Shown: in pieces, positions 33,640 through 41,579 of the stretch
Numbering within the stretch: position 1 is the first letter of the stretch
Layout of the letters: each line of letters opens with the position of its first letter
The notes under the pieces: model-generated
Told to the model about the DNA's origin: nothing
The model's database searches: none
What the model saw: the letters and a program-made list of their open reading frames with translations, nothing else
Made by a program: the position numbers and the translations under genes
Assembly: GCA_963788325.1 (NCBI GenBank)
Contig: CAWBGJ010000002.1
Coordinates: 5,582-69,581 of the forward strand
DNA length: 64,000 nucleotides
Source of the DNA: Prado023 sp963788325
Lineage (GTDB): Bacteria > Actinomycetota > Actinomycetes > S36-B12 > CAIYMF01
Direction of reading: 5' to 3'

Positions 33640-34329
33640 CTACGCCGTGGCCCGGTGCAGTGCGACGATCCCGCCGGACAGGTTGCGCCAGGCAGGGCGC
33701 TTCCAGCCAGTGCCCGAGATCCGCGCCGCGAGTTCGGGCTGGGTCGGCCACGCCCGGATGGACTCGGCGAGGTAGACGTAGGCATCCGGCGCGCTGGAGA
33801 TCTTGCGGGCCACTGGGGGCAGCGCCCGCATCAGGTACTCGACATACACGGTCCGGAACGGGGCCCACGTCGGGTGGCTGAACTCGCAGACCACCAACCG
33901 ACCGCCGGGCTTGGTCACCCGGTGCATCTCGGCCAGGGCGGCATCGACATCCACGACGTTGCGCAGGCCGAACGAGATCGTGACCGCGTCGAACGAGCGG
34001 TCTGCGAACGGCAGGGTGGTCGCGTCCCCGGCCACGAACGGCAGCTGCGGATAGCGCCGGCGCCCTTCGGCGAGCATGCCCAGCGAGAAGTCGCTGGAGA
34101 CGACGTCCGCGCCCCCGGAGGCGAACGGCAGGGAACTGGTCCCCGTGCCCGCGGCGAGGTCGAGCACGCGCTGGCCGGTCCGGGCGGCAACCGCGCGCAC
34201 GACCTCGCGCCGCCAGTACCGGTCCTGTCCCAGGGACAGCACGTCGTTGGTCCGGTCGTACTTGGCTGCGACGTCGTCGAACATCGACTGCACGTCCTTG
34301 GGCGCCTTGTCCAGGCTGGCACGCGTCAC
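33640..34329 (-). CDS. menG: Demethylmenaquinone C-methyltransferase
   Basis: SAM-dependent methyltransferase (UbiE/MenG) adding the ring methyl group in the last core step of menaquinone synthesis, 229 residues. The N-terminal signature is VQSMFDDVAAKYDRTNDVLS; the SAM motif is VLDLAAGTGTSSLPFA, then VVSSDFSLGMLAEGRRR and FDAVTISFGLRNVVDVDAAL, typical UbiE segments. The C-terminal WRNLSGGIVALHRA also matches. The GTG at 34329 is chosen because the family begins close to it; a longer frame to 34365 exists. Upstream neighbour is an unrelated HdeD-like gene. Confidence 0.94.
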   Translation of the reverse strand: MTRASLDKAPKDVQSMFDDVAAKYDRTNDVLSLGQDRYWRREVVRAVAARTGQRVLDLAAGTGTSSLPFASGGADVVSSDFSLGMLAEGRRRYPQLPFVAGDATTLPFADRSFDAVTISFGLRNVVDVDAALAEMHRVTKPGGRLVVCEFSHPTWAPFRTVYVEYLMRALPPVARKISSAPDAYVYLAESIRAWPTQPELAARISGTGWKRPAWRNLSGGIVALHRATA

Positions 34330-34426
34330 GGGCACATCATCGCCGCCCGGGGCGCCGGCGCCCAAACCGCCCCGAGCGTGGCACCCCGTGCAGCGGGATC
34401 CCGCACGGCCAGGTGGGCTGCAGTGG

Positions 34427-35029
34427 TCAGGCGACCAGCCGGCCGAGCCGGCGCAGCTGGAACGCCCGGATCGCGTCGCCGACGCCGTGCATGATCGCCC
34501 AGATGCCGGCGAACACCAGCAACGTGATGGCCCGGGCGAGCAGGCCCTGGCTGCCGACCCAGATGCCCATGCCGAGCATGACCAGCGCGGAGATCAGCGT
34601 CAACAGCCAGAACGGGTTGTTCGCCCGCGTGCTGATCGCCTCGACGAACCAGAAGATCGCGATCAGCACGAACAGCAGGCCCAACGAGGAGGCCAGCGCC
34701 GCCGAGGTGCCGATCGGGTTGAACACCGCCCACACGCCGCCGACCAGGAAGAACACCCCGAACACGACCCAGACCCACTTCCAGCCCTCGACCGCACCGG
34801 CGACGAAGAACTGCTCGATGCCCGTGAAGATCAGCATGAAGCCAACCAGGTAGCCCACGGTGGCAAGCGAGCTGGTGTTCATCTGCAGCAGGCTGATCCC
34901 GATGACCACCCAGAGGGCTGCGGATAGGAGCAACAGCCACCACCACTTGGCGGCACTGGCGACGGCTGCGCGCTCCTGCGGGCCGACCGAGATGGCGCTC
35001 GCTGGATCGAACGGGTTGGACGCGGACAT
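34427..35029 (-). CDS. HdeD-family (DUF308) membrane protein
   Basis: Polytopic membrane protein, 200 residues, with three pairs of hydrophobic segments, for example WWLLLLSAALWVVIGISLL, TVGYLVGFMLIFTGIEQFFV, WVWVVFGVFFLVGGVWAVF and LLFVLIAIFWFVEAI. The paired-helix repeat matches the HdeD/DUF308 family, named for acid resistance in E. coli but of unknown role in actinobacteria. The ATG at 35029 has a strong GAGGAGG site. Divergent from the membrane-protein gene at 35186. Confidence 0.8.
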   Translation of the reverse strand: MSASNPFDPASAISVGPQERAAVASAAKWWWLLLLSAALWVVIGISLLQMNTSSLATVGYLVGFMLIFTGIEQFFVAGAVEGWKWVWVVFGVFFLVGGVWAVFNPIGTSAALASSLGLLFVLIAIFWFVEAISTRANNPFWLLTLISALVMLGMGIWVGSQGLLARAITLLVFAGIWAIMHGVGDAIRAFQLRRLGRLVA

Positions 35030-35160
35030 GGCAACCTCCTCGTGGACGTGACGATGGTCTACCACGGCACTGGCGAGCCCGTGGGCAGGCGCGCAGGCGC
35101 GGGCGTGGGCCGGCCGTCCCTGCCCTCGGCGTCCGCCTGGCCTGCGCGCAGAGCGATGTG

Positions 35161-35176
35161 ATACCCCGTGGGGTAT
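35161..35176. promoter_or_regulatory. CsoR/CstR-type palindrome before the GCPVC membrane-protein gene
   Basis: ATACCCCGTGGGGTAT has perfect 7-bp arms around GT. It overlaps TATCCT (35174-35179), which ends 6 nt before the GTG at 35186, so binding would block a leaderless promoter. It matches the copy at 32234-32249 at 14 of 16 positions. Confidence 0.65.
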
Positions 35177-35185
35177 CCTGTTCTG

Positions 35186-35848
35186 GTGAACAACTGCTTC
35201 ATGGCCGCCTTCCTGACCTGGTCGGTCCGTCGCTGGGTCGTCGCGGCCGCGGTGGCCGCAGCCACGTACCTCTTCTTCGGGCTGTCGACGGCCGTGCTGG
35301 CCAATCCGGTGTTCGGCCGCTCGATCGAGCCCACCGCGTGGTCGCCCAACGTGCTGATCGTCACCTCAATCCTCTCGGGACTGCTCAGCGCCACCTACGT
35401 GCGCAACGCGGGTCCGGCCCCGCTGCGCCTGGCCGCGACCGACGGGATCGACCCCGCGCCCGGCACCCGGACCGCTCGGGCGGGTGCGGTCGGCTCGCTG
35501 CTGGCGTACCTGGCGATCGGCTGCCCGGTCTGCAACAAGCTCGCCCTGCTCCTGCTCGGCACCACTGGAGCCCTGAACATCTACGCACCGATCCAGCCCT
35601 ACCTGGGTGCGATCGGGATCGCGCTGCTGGCGGTCGCCCTCGTGGTCCGCCTGCGCGGGGAGATCAGCTGCGCGACCCTCGCCGCGCACCGAGCCGGACC
35701 GGCCGAGGCCGGCCCGCTGACCACCGAGAGCATCCTCGCGGGACTGGCAGAGTCGCAGTCCCTCCACGTGGGCGCCGCCGATCCGGAGGTTCCTCCTCAT
35801 AGGCGTCGCGGTGATGACGCTGCGGTGGAGGAGGTCCGCACCGACTGA
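35186..35848 (+). CDS. Membrane protein with conserved GCPVCNK motif, function unknown
   Basis: Integral membrane protein, 220 residues, about four to five helices (VVAAAVAAATYLFFGLSTAV; NVLIVTSILSGLLSATYV; AGAVGSLLAYLAIG; a last one near IGIALLAVALVV). A CxxC pair, Cys113 and Cys116 in AIGCPVCNKLALLLLG, lies in a membrane segment and could bind a metal or act in thiol or persulfide chemistry. The C-terminal 60 residues are polar. The GTG at 35186 is chosen because TATCCT ends exactly 6 nt before it; earlier starts would lie inside the palindrome. The operator-like palindrome shared with the rhodanese gene is the main clue to function. I do not recognise a named family. Confidence 0.75.
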   Translation: MNNCFMAAFLTWSVRRWVVAAAVAAATYLFFGLSTAVLANPVFGRSIEPTAWSPNVLIVTSILSGLLSATYVRNAGPAPLRLAATDGIDPAPGTRTARAGAVGSLLAYLAIGCPVCNKLALLLLGTTGALNIYAPIQPYLGAIGIALLAVALVVRLRGEISCATLAAHRAGPAEAGPLTTESILAGLAESQSLHVGAADPEVPPHRRRGDDAAVEEVRTD

Positions 35849-35882
35849 AACCCGGGCGCGCTCAGGTCAGGGCCCGCTGGGG

Positions 35883-36665
35883 TCAGGCCAGGGCGTAGAG
35901 GCCTCGGGCGGTGAAGACGTCCACGGCTCGCGTGACGGACTCGCGGGTCGGGGGTTCAGTGCCCAGCAGGGGGTACGCACGCCCCAGCGCGACGTACTTG
36001 TCGACGCCGAGGCGGTGGTAGGGCAGCACCTCGACCCGCTCGACGATCGGGCCCAGCTCCGCGGTCAGGTCGGCCACGGCGGCGATGGCCTCGGGTGCGT
36101 CGGTCAGGCCGGGTACGAGCACGAACCGGATCCAGACCGCGACCCGATGCTCGACCAGGCGCGCACCGAACGCCACCACGTCGGCCAACGATCCGCCGCC
36201 GCTGACCTTCTCGTAGAGCTCGGGCGTGCCGGCCTTGATGTCCAGGAGCACGAGGTCGGTGTTCGCCAGCAGCTCGTCGCTGGCTCGATGCCCACCGTTG
36301 GCCGACGTGTCCAGCGTGGTGTGCAGCCCGTAGGCATCCTTGACCCCGACGAACAGGTCCTCGACGAACTTCGGCTGGAGCAGCGGCTCGCCGCCGGTCA
36401 CCGTCAGCCCACCGCCCCGGGAGATGAACGCCCGGTACCGGCCCGCTTCGGAGATCACCTGACGTGCGGTGGTCCGCTCGCCCAGGCGCATGGTCTGCGT
36501 GTCGGGGTTGTGGCAGTACAGGCAGCGCAGCGGGCAGCCGGACAGGAACACTGTGTAGCGCAGGCCGGGTCCGTTCACCCCAGAGGTGGTTTCAGCCGAG
36601 TGCACGAACCCGATCCGGGACCCGTCATGCAGGTCGGCGGCCAGCGCGGCATCGTCCTGTGTCAC
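35883..36665 (-). CDS. pflA: Pyruvate formate-lyase activating enzyme
   Basis: Radical SAM enzyme that installs the glycyl radical on PflB under anoxia, 260 residues. The [4Fe-4S] motif is CxxxCxxC with Cys44, Cys48 and Cys51 in SGCPLRCLYCHNPDT; other conserved parts are LTVTGGEPLLQPKF and LDTSANG. GTG start at 36665. It lies 54 bp downstream of pflB on the same strand, a standard pflBA operon. No focA formate channel is present beside it. Confidence 0.95.
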   Translation of the reverse strand: MTQDDAALAADLHDGSRIGFVHSAETTSGVNGPGLRYTVFLSGCPLRCLYCHNPDTQTMRLGERTTARQVISEAGRYRAFISRGGGLTVTGGEPLLQPKFVEDLFVGVKDAYGLHTTLDTSANGGHRASDELLANTDLVLLDIKAGTPELYEKVSGGGSLADVVAFGARLVEHRVAVWIRFVLVPGLTDAPEAIAAVADLTAELGPIVERVEVLPYHRLGVDKYVALGRAYPLLGTEPPTRESVTRAVDVFTARGLYALA

Positions 36666-36719
36666 GTTCGCCCTTCCTGATCGTTCCCGGGGCGTCCGGG
36701 CGGGGCAGCCAGAGCCTGC

Positions 36720-38987
36720 CTACACGCTCATGTGGAATGTGCGGTCGATGACGTCCTGTTGCTGTTCGCGGGTCAGTCGGACGAAGTTCACTGCGTAGCC
36801 CGAGACGCGGATGGTCAGTTGTGGGTAGTTCTCGGGGTGTTCCATGGCGTCGAGGAGCATGTCGCGGTTGAGGACGTTGATGTTCATGTGGAAGCCGCGG
36901 CTGTCGACGTAGCCGTCGAGGACGCCGATCAGGTTGTCGACGCGTTCCTGGGTGGTCTTGCCCAGGCCTGAGGGGATTACCGAGGCGGTCATTGAGATGC
37001 CGTCCTGGGCGTCGGCGTAGGGCAGGTGCGCCACGGACAGTGAGGCGGGGATCAGGCCCTTGTGGTCGCGGCCGTGCATGGGGTTGGCGCCGGGGGCGAA
37101 CGGTTCGCCGTGCTTGCGCCCGTCGGGGGTGGATCCGGTGGCGGCGCCGTAGACGACGTTCGAGGTGATCGTGAGCACCGACTGGGTGTGTGTGGCGTCG
37201 CGGTAGGCCGGGAAGGCCCGGACCTTGTCCATGAACACGGTGACGATCTGCGCGGCGATGGCATCGACGCGGGGGTCGTTGTTGCCGAACGCCGGGTACT
37301 CACCGTCGAGGATGAAGTCGGTGATCAGCCCGGTCTCGTCGCGGACTGGGTGGACCCCGGCGTACTTGATCGCCGACAGGGAGTCGGCCACGATCGACAG
37401 CCCGGCGATGCCGCAGGCCAGTGTGCGTTCCGGGTTGTAGTCGTGCAGGGCCATCTCGAGGCGCTCGTAGGCGTACTTGTCGTGCATGTAGTGGATGACG
37501 TTCAGTGCGTTGACGTAGACGTCGGCCAGCCAGGTCATCGCGTTGTCCAGGCGGGTCCAGACGTCGTCGAAGTCCAGGGTGTCGGCTGTGACCGGCGCAC
37601 CGAGGTCCACGATCTGCTCGCCGCTGACCTCGTCACGCCCACCGTTGATCGCGTACAGCAGGGTCTTGGCCAGGTTCACCCGGGCTCCGAAGAACTGCAT
37701 CCGCTTGCCGACCGGCATGCTCGACACGCAGCACGCGATCGCGCAGTCGTCGCCGCCGGTGTTGAACTCGCGCAGCAGTTCGTCGGACTCGTACTGGATG
37801 GCCGAGGTGTCGATCGAGACCTGGGCGCAGAACTCCTTGAACCCGGTGGGCAGGTTCGGCGACCAGAGCACGGTCAGGTTCGGCTCGGGCGCCGGCCCCA
37901 GGTTGTACAGGGTCTGCAGGAACCGGAACGAGGAACGGGTGACCAGGGGGCGCCCGTCGTAGCCCATGCCACCGATCGACTCGGTGACCCAGGTGGGGTC
38001 CCCGGAGAACAGGGCGTCGTAGGCCGGGGTGCGCAGGAACCGCACCATCCGCAGCTTGATCACGAAGTCGTCGACCAGTTCCTGGGCGGACTGCTCGGTC
38101 AGTGTGCCGGCGTCGAGGTCGCGCTGCAGGTAGACGTCGAGGAACGTCGAGACCCGGCCCAGGCTCATCGCCGCACCGTTCTGCTCCTTGATCGCACCCA
38201 GGTAACCCATGTAGAGCCACTGGATCGCTTCCTGGGCGGTGACCGCCGGGCGGCGCAGGTCCAGTCCGTGCATCTCACCGAGCTCGGCCAACTCGCCCAG
38301 GGCCCGGATCTGCTCGTGGAGCTCCTCCCGATCGCGGATCACCTCGGCGGTGCTCAGCCGGTCATCCAGCGTGGCCAGCTCGGCCTTCTTCGCCGTGATC
38401 AACCGGTCGATGCCGTACAGCGCCACCCGGCGGTAGTCACCGATGATCCGGCCCCGGCCGTAGGCATCGGGAAGCCCGGTGACGATATGGCTGGAGCGAG
38501 CCGCCCGGATCGCGGGGGTGTAGGCGTCGAACACACCCTCGTTGTGGGTCTTGCGGTACTTGGTGAAGATCTCACCGACCCTCGGGTCGGGCTCATAGCC
38601 GTAGGCCTTCAGCCCCGTCTCGACCATCCGGTAGCCACCGTTGGGCATGATCGCCCGCTTGAGCGGGGCCTCGGTCTGCAGGCCCACGATCAACTCAGGG
38701 ATGTCCGGCGTGATCCGGCCCGGCGCATGCGAAGTGATCGAGCTCGGAGTGTGTGGGTCCACATCCAGGATCCCGCGCTCACGCTCGACGATCATCAGAT
38801 CCGCGACGAACCGCCACAACGACTCAGTGCGCTCGGTCGGACCCGCCAGGAACGACGCATCCCCCACATAGGGGGTGTAGTTGCCCCGGATGAACCCCGC
38901 GACATCAACACCCTGGCGCCAAGCACCCTCATCGAAGCCGGCCCACGGATCGGCGCTGGTTGTCGGTAGTTCTGGTGCGATGGTCAT
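36720..38987 (-). CDS. pflB: Formate C-acetyltransferase (pyruvate formate-lyase)
   Basis: Glycyl radical enzyme splitting pyruvate with CoA into acetyl-CoA and formate, 755 residues. The ATG at 38987 follows a GGGAG site. Active-site cysteines are the adjacent pair Cys419-Cys420 in CAIACCVSSMPVG, and the radical glycine is Gly730 in RVSGYAVNFVRL; both positions are close to those of E. coli PflB. It implies mixed-acid-type fermentation or anaerobic acetyl-CoA supply in an organism that also encodes complex I. A DosR-like palindrome (39110-39123) sits about 125 bp upstream of the start. Confidence 0.97.
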   Translation of the reverse strand: MTIAPELPTTSADPWAGFDEGAWRQGVDVAGFIRGNYTPYVGDASFLAGPTERTESLWRFVADLMIVERERGILDVDPHTPSSITSHAPGRITPDIPELIVGLQTEAPLKRAIMPNGGYRMVETGLKAYGYEPDPRVGEIFTKYRKTHNEGVFDAYTPAIRAARSSHIVTGLPDAYGRGRIIGDYRRVALYGIDRLITAKKAELATLDDRLSTAEVIRDREELHEQIRALGELAELGEMHGLDLRRPAVTAQEAIQWLYMGYLGAIKEQNGAAMSLGRVSTFLDVYLQRDLDAGTLTEQSAQELVDDFVIKLRMVRFLRTPAYDALFSGDPTWVTESIGGMGYDGRPLVTRSSFRFLQTLYNLGPAPEPNLTVLWSPNLPTGFKEFCAQVSIDTSAIQYESDELLREFNTGGDDCAIACCVSSMPVGKRMQFFGARVNLAKTLLYAINGGRDEVSGEQIVDLGAPVTADTLDFDDVWTRLDNAMTWLADVYVNALNVIHYMHDKYAYERLEMALHDYNPERTLACGIAGLSIVADSLSAIKYAGVHPVRDETGLITDFILDGEYPAFGNNDPRVDAIAAQIVTVFMDKVRAFPAYRDATHTQSVLTITSNVVYGAATGSTPDGRKHGEPFAPGANPMHGRDHKGLIPASLSVAHLPYADAQDGISMTASVIPSGLGKTTQERVDNLIGVLDGYVDSRGFHMNINVLNRDMLLDAMEHPENYPQLTIRVSGYAVNFVRLTREQQQDVIDRTFHMSV

Positions 38988-39109
38988 GTGGCTCCCAAGG
39001 TCGGTGCGCAGGACTCGTGGTCCGTGCTGGTGCGTGCGTGGGTGTGCGCGGAGGTCCATTCTCCCGCGATCTGCACCGTTGTCCTTCCCGAGGACGGACC
39101 CGACCACCC

Positions 39110-39123
39110 GGGACCTTGGTCCC
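39110..39123. promoter_or_regulatory. DosR-like palindrome upstream of pflB
   Basis: GGGACCTTGGTCCC has perfect 6-bp arms and keeps the GGGAC and GTCCC half sites at the spacing of the mycobacterial DosR box (core GGGACTWWAGTCCC). It lies upstream of pflB (minus strand), just beyond the 3' end of the DinB-like gene. A DosR-like regulator is encoded at 3142-3799. Confidence 0.5.
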
Positions 39124-39132
39124 TGATTCGAA

Positions 39133-39609
39133 TCAGCGGGCCCGGTCGAGGGCCGCGCTGATCTGCTCGGCGTGATCGCGGGCGTGCGCTATGTACGTGT
39201 CCAGCCAGTCGGCCAACGTGTACGGGCCGGAGTCCGTGTGCACCCCGGAACGAGCCAGGTCAACTAGCCCGATCCGGTCGAGCAGCTCCGCGCTGGACAC
39301 CCGAACCGCCTCGATGACCGCCAGCGATCCCTGCACTGGCCGGTCGTAGTGCAGCACCCGTGCCCATTGGGCCTCGTCATAGCCCTGGATCGCGCTGCCG
39401 GGTGGCTCGGCCAGCAGGCGGCGCAGCCGCACGTGGGAGTTGGTCTCCGAGTCGGCCATGTGATGGATCACCATGCGCGCGGTCCACCCCTCGGGGTCGG
39501 GCGGGGTCCGGTCCAGGTCGGACTCGGCCACGGCCCGGGCGGTGGCCAGGAACCGGTCGGTGGCCTCGCGGTACGCGGCCACCCGAAGGCGCAGGTCGCT
39601 GTCGCTCAT
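39133..39609 (-). CDS. DinB-superfamily protein
   Basis: Four-helix-bundle protein, 158 residues. The metal-binding pattern of the DinB/YfiT fold is suggested by WTARMVIHHMADSETNSHVR and the C-terminal WLDTYIAHARDHAEQISAAL. Members act as thiol S-transferases (mycothiol or bacillithiol) or have unknown roles; nothing here decides the substrate. Same strand as pflB but 145 bp upstream, and divergent from the reductase gene at 39838. Confidence 0.8.
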   Translation of the reverse strand: MSDSDLRLRVAAYREATDRFLATARAVAESDLDRTPPDPEGWTARMVIHHMADSETNSHVRLRRLLAEPPGSAIQGYDEAQWARVLHYDRPVQGSLAVIEAVRVSSAELLDRIGLVDLARSGVHTDSGPYTLADWLDTYIAHARDHAEQISAALDRAR

Positions 39610-39796
39610 GGGATGGGTCTCCTCGGGTCGGCATCAGCAGGTGCCCCATGATGCCCCCGATCCCCGCCAGTGGCTGGGCGTTGCTCCACACCAGCGCCAC
39701 AGTCCGGGCGGTTTCTCCACCCTGGCGATCATGCTGAGAAGCTGGAGTGGAGGAACTGCCGGCCAGGAGCGGGCGGCGGGCTCGCGGCCGCGGGGA

Positions 39797-39802
39797 TACG
39801 AT
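39797..39802 (+). promoter_or_regulatory. Candidate -10 (TACGAT) for the geranylgeranyl reductase-family gene
   Basis: TACGAT lies 35 bp before the ATG at 39838, leaving a leader of about 28 nt with a short GAGG ribosome site. The rest of the 228-bp divergent gap (39610-39837) shows nothing notable. Confidence 0.4.
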
Positions 39803-39837
39803 CGGGGCAATTCCCCCACGTCCCCCGAGGTACGCCC

Positions 39838-41118
39838 ATGTCCGACCATGTGCAGGATGCCGATGTCATCGTCGTCGGTGCTGGGCCTGCGGGATCGGCC
39901 ACTGCGCACCGGCTCGCGAGCGCCGGGCGCGACGTCCTGCTGCTGGAGAAGGCTGCCTTCCCTCGGGACAAGGTCTGCGGTGACGGCCTGACCCCGCGCG
40001 CCGTGCGCTCGCTGATCGACATGGGCGTGGACATCTCCCCGGAGAACGGCTGGGCGCGCAACAACGGACTGCGCATCGTGGCCAACGGGCGCACCTACGA
40101 GCTGCCCTGGCCCGAGCTCGATCGCTTCCCGAACTACGGGCTGGTCCGCTCCCGGATGGAGCTCGACGAGATCCTGGCCCGGCACGCCGCCGCGGCCGGT
40201 GCCCGGCTGGTCGAGCGGACCAAGGTCCTGGCACCCACCCGAGACGAGCGGACCGGTCGGGTGACCGGGGTCCTCGCCCAACCCGTCGACGATCGTGGCC
40301 GCGCGTCCGGCCCCAAGGTGACCTGCACCGCCCCCGTGGTGGTCGCCGCCGACGGCGTGAGTTCCCGGATGAGCGTGTCAATGGGCGTGGATCGCCGCGA
40401 CGACCGACCGATGGGCGTCGCGGTGCGCGCCTACGCGCCGAGCCCGCGTGCGGCCGAGCCATGGATGGAGTCCCACCTCGAGCTGCGCTCCGACGGGGCA
40501 CTGCTGCCCGGCTACGGCTGGGTGTTCGGCCTGGCCGACGGCACGATCAACATCGGCCTGGGGATCCTGAACACCTCCGAGGCGTTCCAGAACGTGGACT
40601 ACCGCGACCACCTGCGGCGCTGGATGCGCGAGACCCCGGAGCACTGGGCGCTGCGCGACTACGCCGACACCGTGAAGATCGGCGGGATGGCACTGCCGAT
40701 GGGCTTCAACCGCCAGCCGCACTATGCCAAGGGGATGCTGCTGGTCGGCGACTCCGGCGGCATGGTCAACCCGTTCAACGGCGAGGGCATCGACTACGCG
40801 TTGGAGGCCGGGTCGCTGGCGGGTGCGCGCATCGACGCCGCCCTGGCCGAGCCCCGGGTCGAGGGCCGCGAGGCGCAGTTGCACGGCTACGCGCAGGATC
40901 TCAAGGCCCACTACGGCGGCTACTACACGCTGGGTCGCTGGTTCGTGAAGGCGATCGGAAACCCCAGTGTGATGAAGATCGCAACCAGCTACGGGATGCC
41001 CGTGCCGGTCCTGCGCCAGCTGGCCCTGAAGCTGATGGCCAACCTCACCGACACCTCAGATCCGGACCCGATGGACCGCCTGATCAACACCCTGTCGCGG
41101 ATCGCCCCGGCGGCATGA
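39838..41118 (+). CDS. Geranylgeranyl reductase-family FAD oxidoreductase (menaquinone reductase-like)
   Basis: FAD-dependent reductase, 426 residues. The dinucleotide motif VIVVGAGPAGSATAHRLA is at residues 10-27, VCGDGLTPRAVRSL follows, and the second FAD motif is GMLLVGDSGGMVNPFNGEGI. In mycobacteria the homologue MenJ partly saturates the menaquinone tail. Its position right before nuo and after the men genes supports the same role, but reduction of archaeal-type or carotenoid-linked isoprenoids cannot be excluded. Separated from nuoA by 100 bp that hold a promoter-like TAGGAT. Confidence 0.85.
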   Translation: MSDHVQDADVIVVGAGPAGSATAHRLASAGRDVLLLEKAAFPRDKVCGDGLTPRAVRSLIDMGVDISPENGWARNNGLRIVANGRTYELPWPELDRFPNYGLVRSRMELDEILARHAAAAGARLVERTKVLAPTRDERTGRVTGVLAQPVDDRGRASGPKVTCTAPVVVAADGVSSRMSVSMGVDRRDDRPMGVAVRAYAPSPRAAEPWMESHLELRSDGALLPGYGWVFGLADGTINIGLGILNTSEAFQNVDYRDHLRRWMRETPEHWALRDYADTVKIGGMALPMGFNRQPHYAKGMLLVGDSGGMVNPFNGEGIDYALEAGSLAGARIDAALAEPRVEGREAQLHGYAQDLKAHYGGYYTLGRWFVKAIGNPSVMKIATSYGMPVPVLRQLALKLMANLTDTSDPDPMDRLINTLSRIAPAA

Positions 41119-41154
41119 GGCGACCACGCGGGTGGGAAGGCCTCCCGGGGTGCC

Positions 41155-41160
41155 TAGGAT
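41155..41160 (+). promoter_or_regulatory. Candidate nuo operon -10 (TAGGAT)
   Basis: TAGGAT lies in the 100-bp gap between the reductase gene and nuoA, leaving a leader of about 52 nt. A GGGAGG site occurs upstream of the GTG start but at a long spacing (about 14 nt). No clear -35. Confidence 0.4.
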
Positions 41161-41218
41161 GTGACCGCTCGGGCCATGGCGACCCGGGTGCCGTGATGGG
41201 AGGTCCGGTGATCGCGCC

Positions 41219-41578
41219 GTGAATGTCTACACCCCGATCCTGATCCTTGGGCTGCTTGCCTTCGCCTTCGCCATCTTCTCGGTCACCGTCGCCGGCATCA
41301 CCGGTCCCAAGCGCTACAACCGCGCCCGCCTGGACGCCTACGAGTGCGGCATCCAGCCGACCCCACAGCCGATCGGCGGGGGCAAGTTCCCGGTCAAGTA
41401 CTACCTGACCGCCATGATGTTCATCATCTTCGACATCGAGATCGTGTTCCTCTACCCGTGGGCCGTGACCTTCGACGCGCTGGGCATCTTCGGCCTGGTG
41501 GAGATGCTGCTGTTCATCGCAACCCTGCTCGTGGCCTACCTGTACGTATGGCGGCGCGACGGACTGGAATGGGACTGA
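41219..41578 (+). CDS. nuoA: NADH-quinone oxidoreductase subunit A
   Basis: Small three-helix membrane subunit of complex I, 119 residues, at the hinge between the peripheral and membrane arms. The conserved loop with the redox-sensitive Cys is in LDAYECGIQPTPQPIG and is followed by FPVKYYLTAMMFIIFDIEIV, both diagnostic. GTG start at 41219. First gene of an uninterrupted 14-gene operon. Confidence 0.95.
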   Translation: MNVYTPILILGLLAFAFAIFSVTVAGITGPKRYNRARLDAYECGIQPTPQPIGGGKFPVKYYLTAMMFIIFDIEIVFLYPWAVTFDALGIFGLVEMLLFIATLLVAYLYVWRRDGLEWD

Positions 41579-41579
41579 C

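Noticed and set aside
39115..39140. tRNA T-arm-like string (GATTCGAATC) upstream of pflB
   Set aside because: No acceptor, anticodon or D-arm can be built around it, and it borders the DinB-like stop codon.
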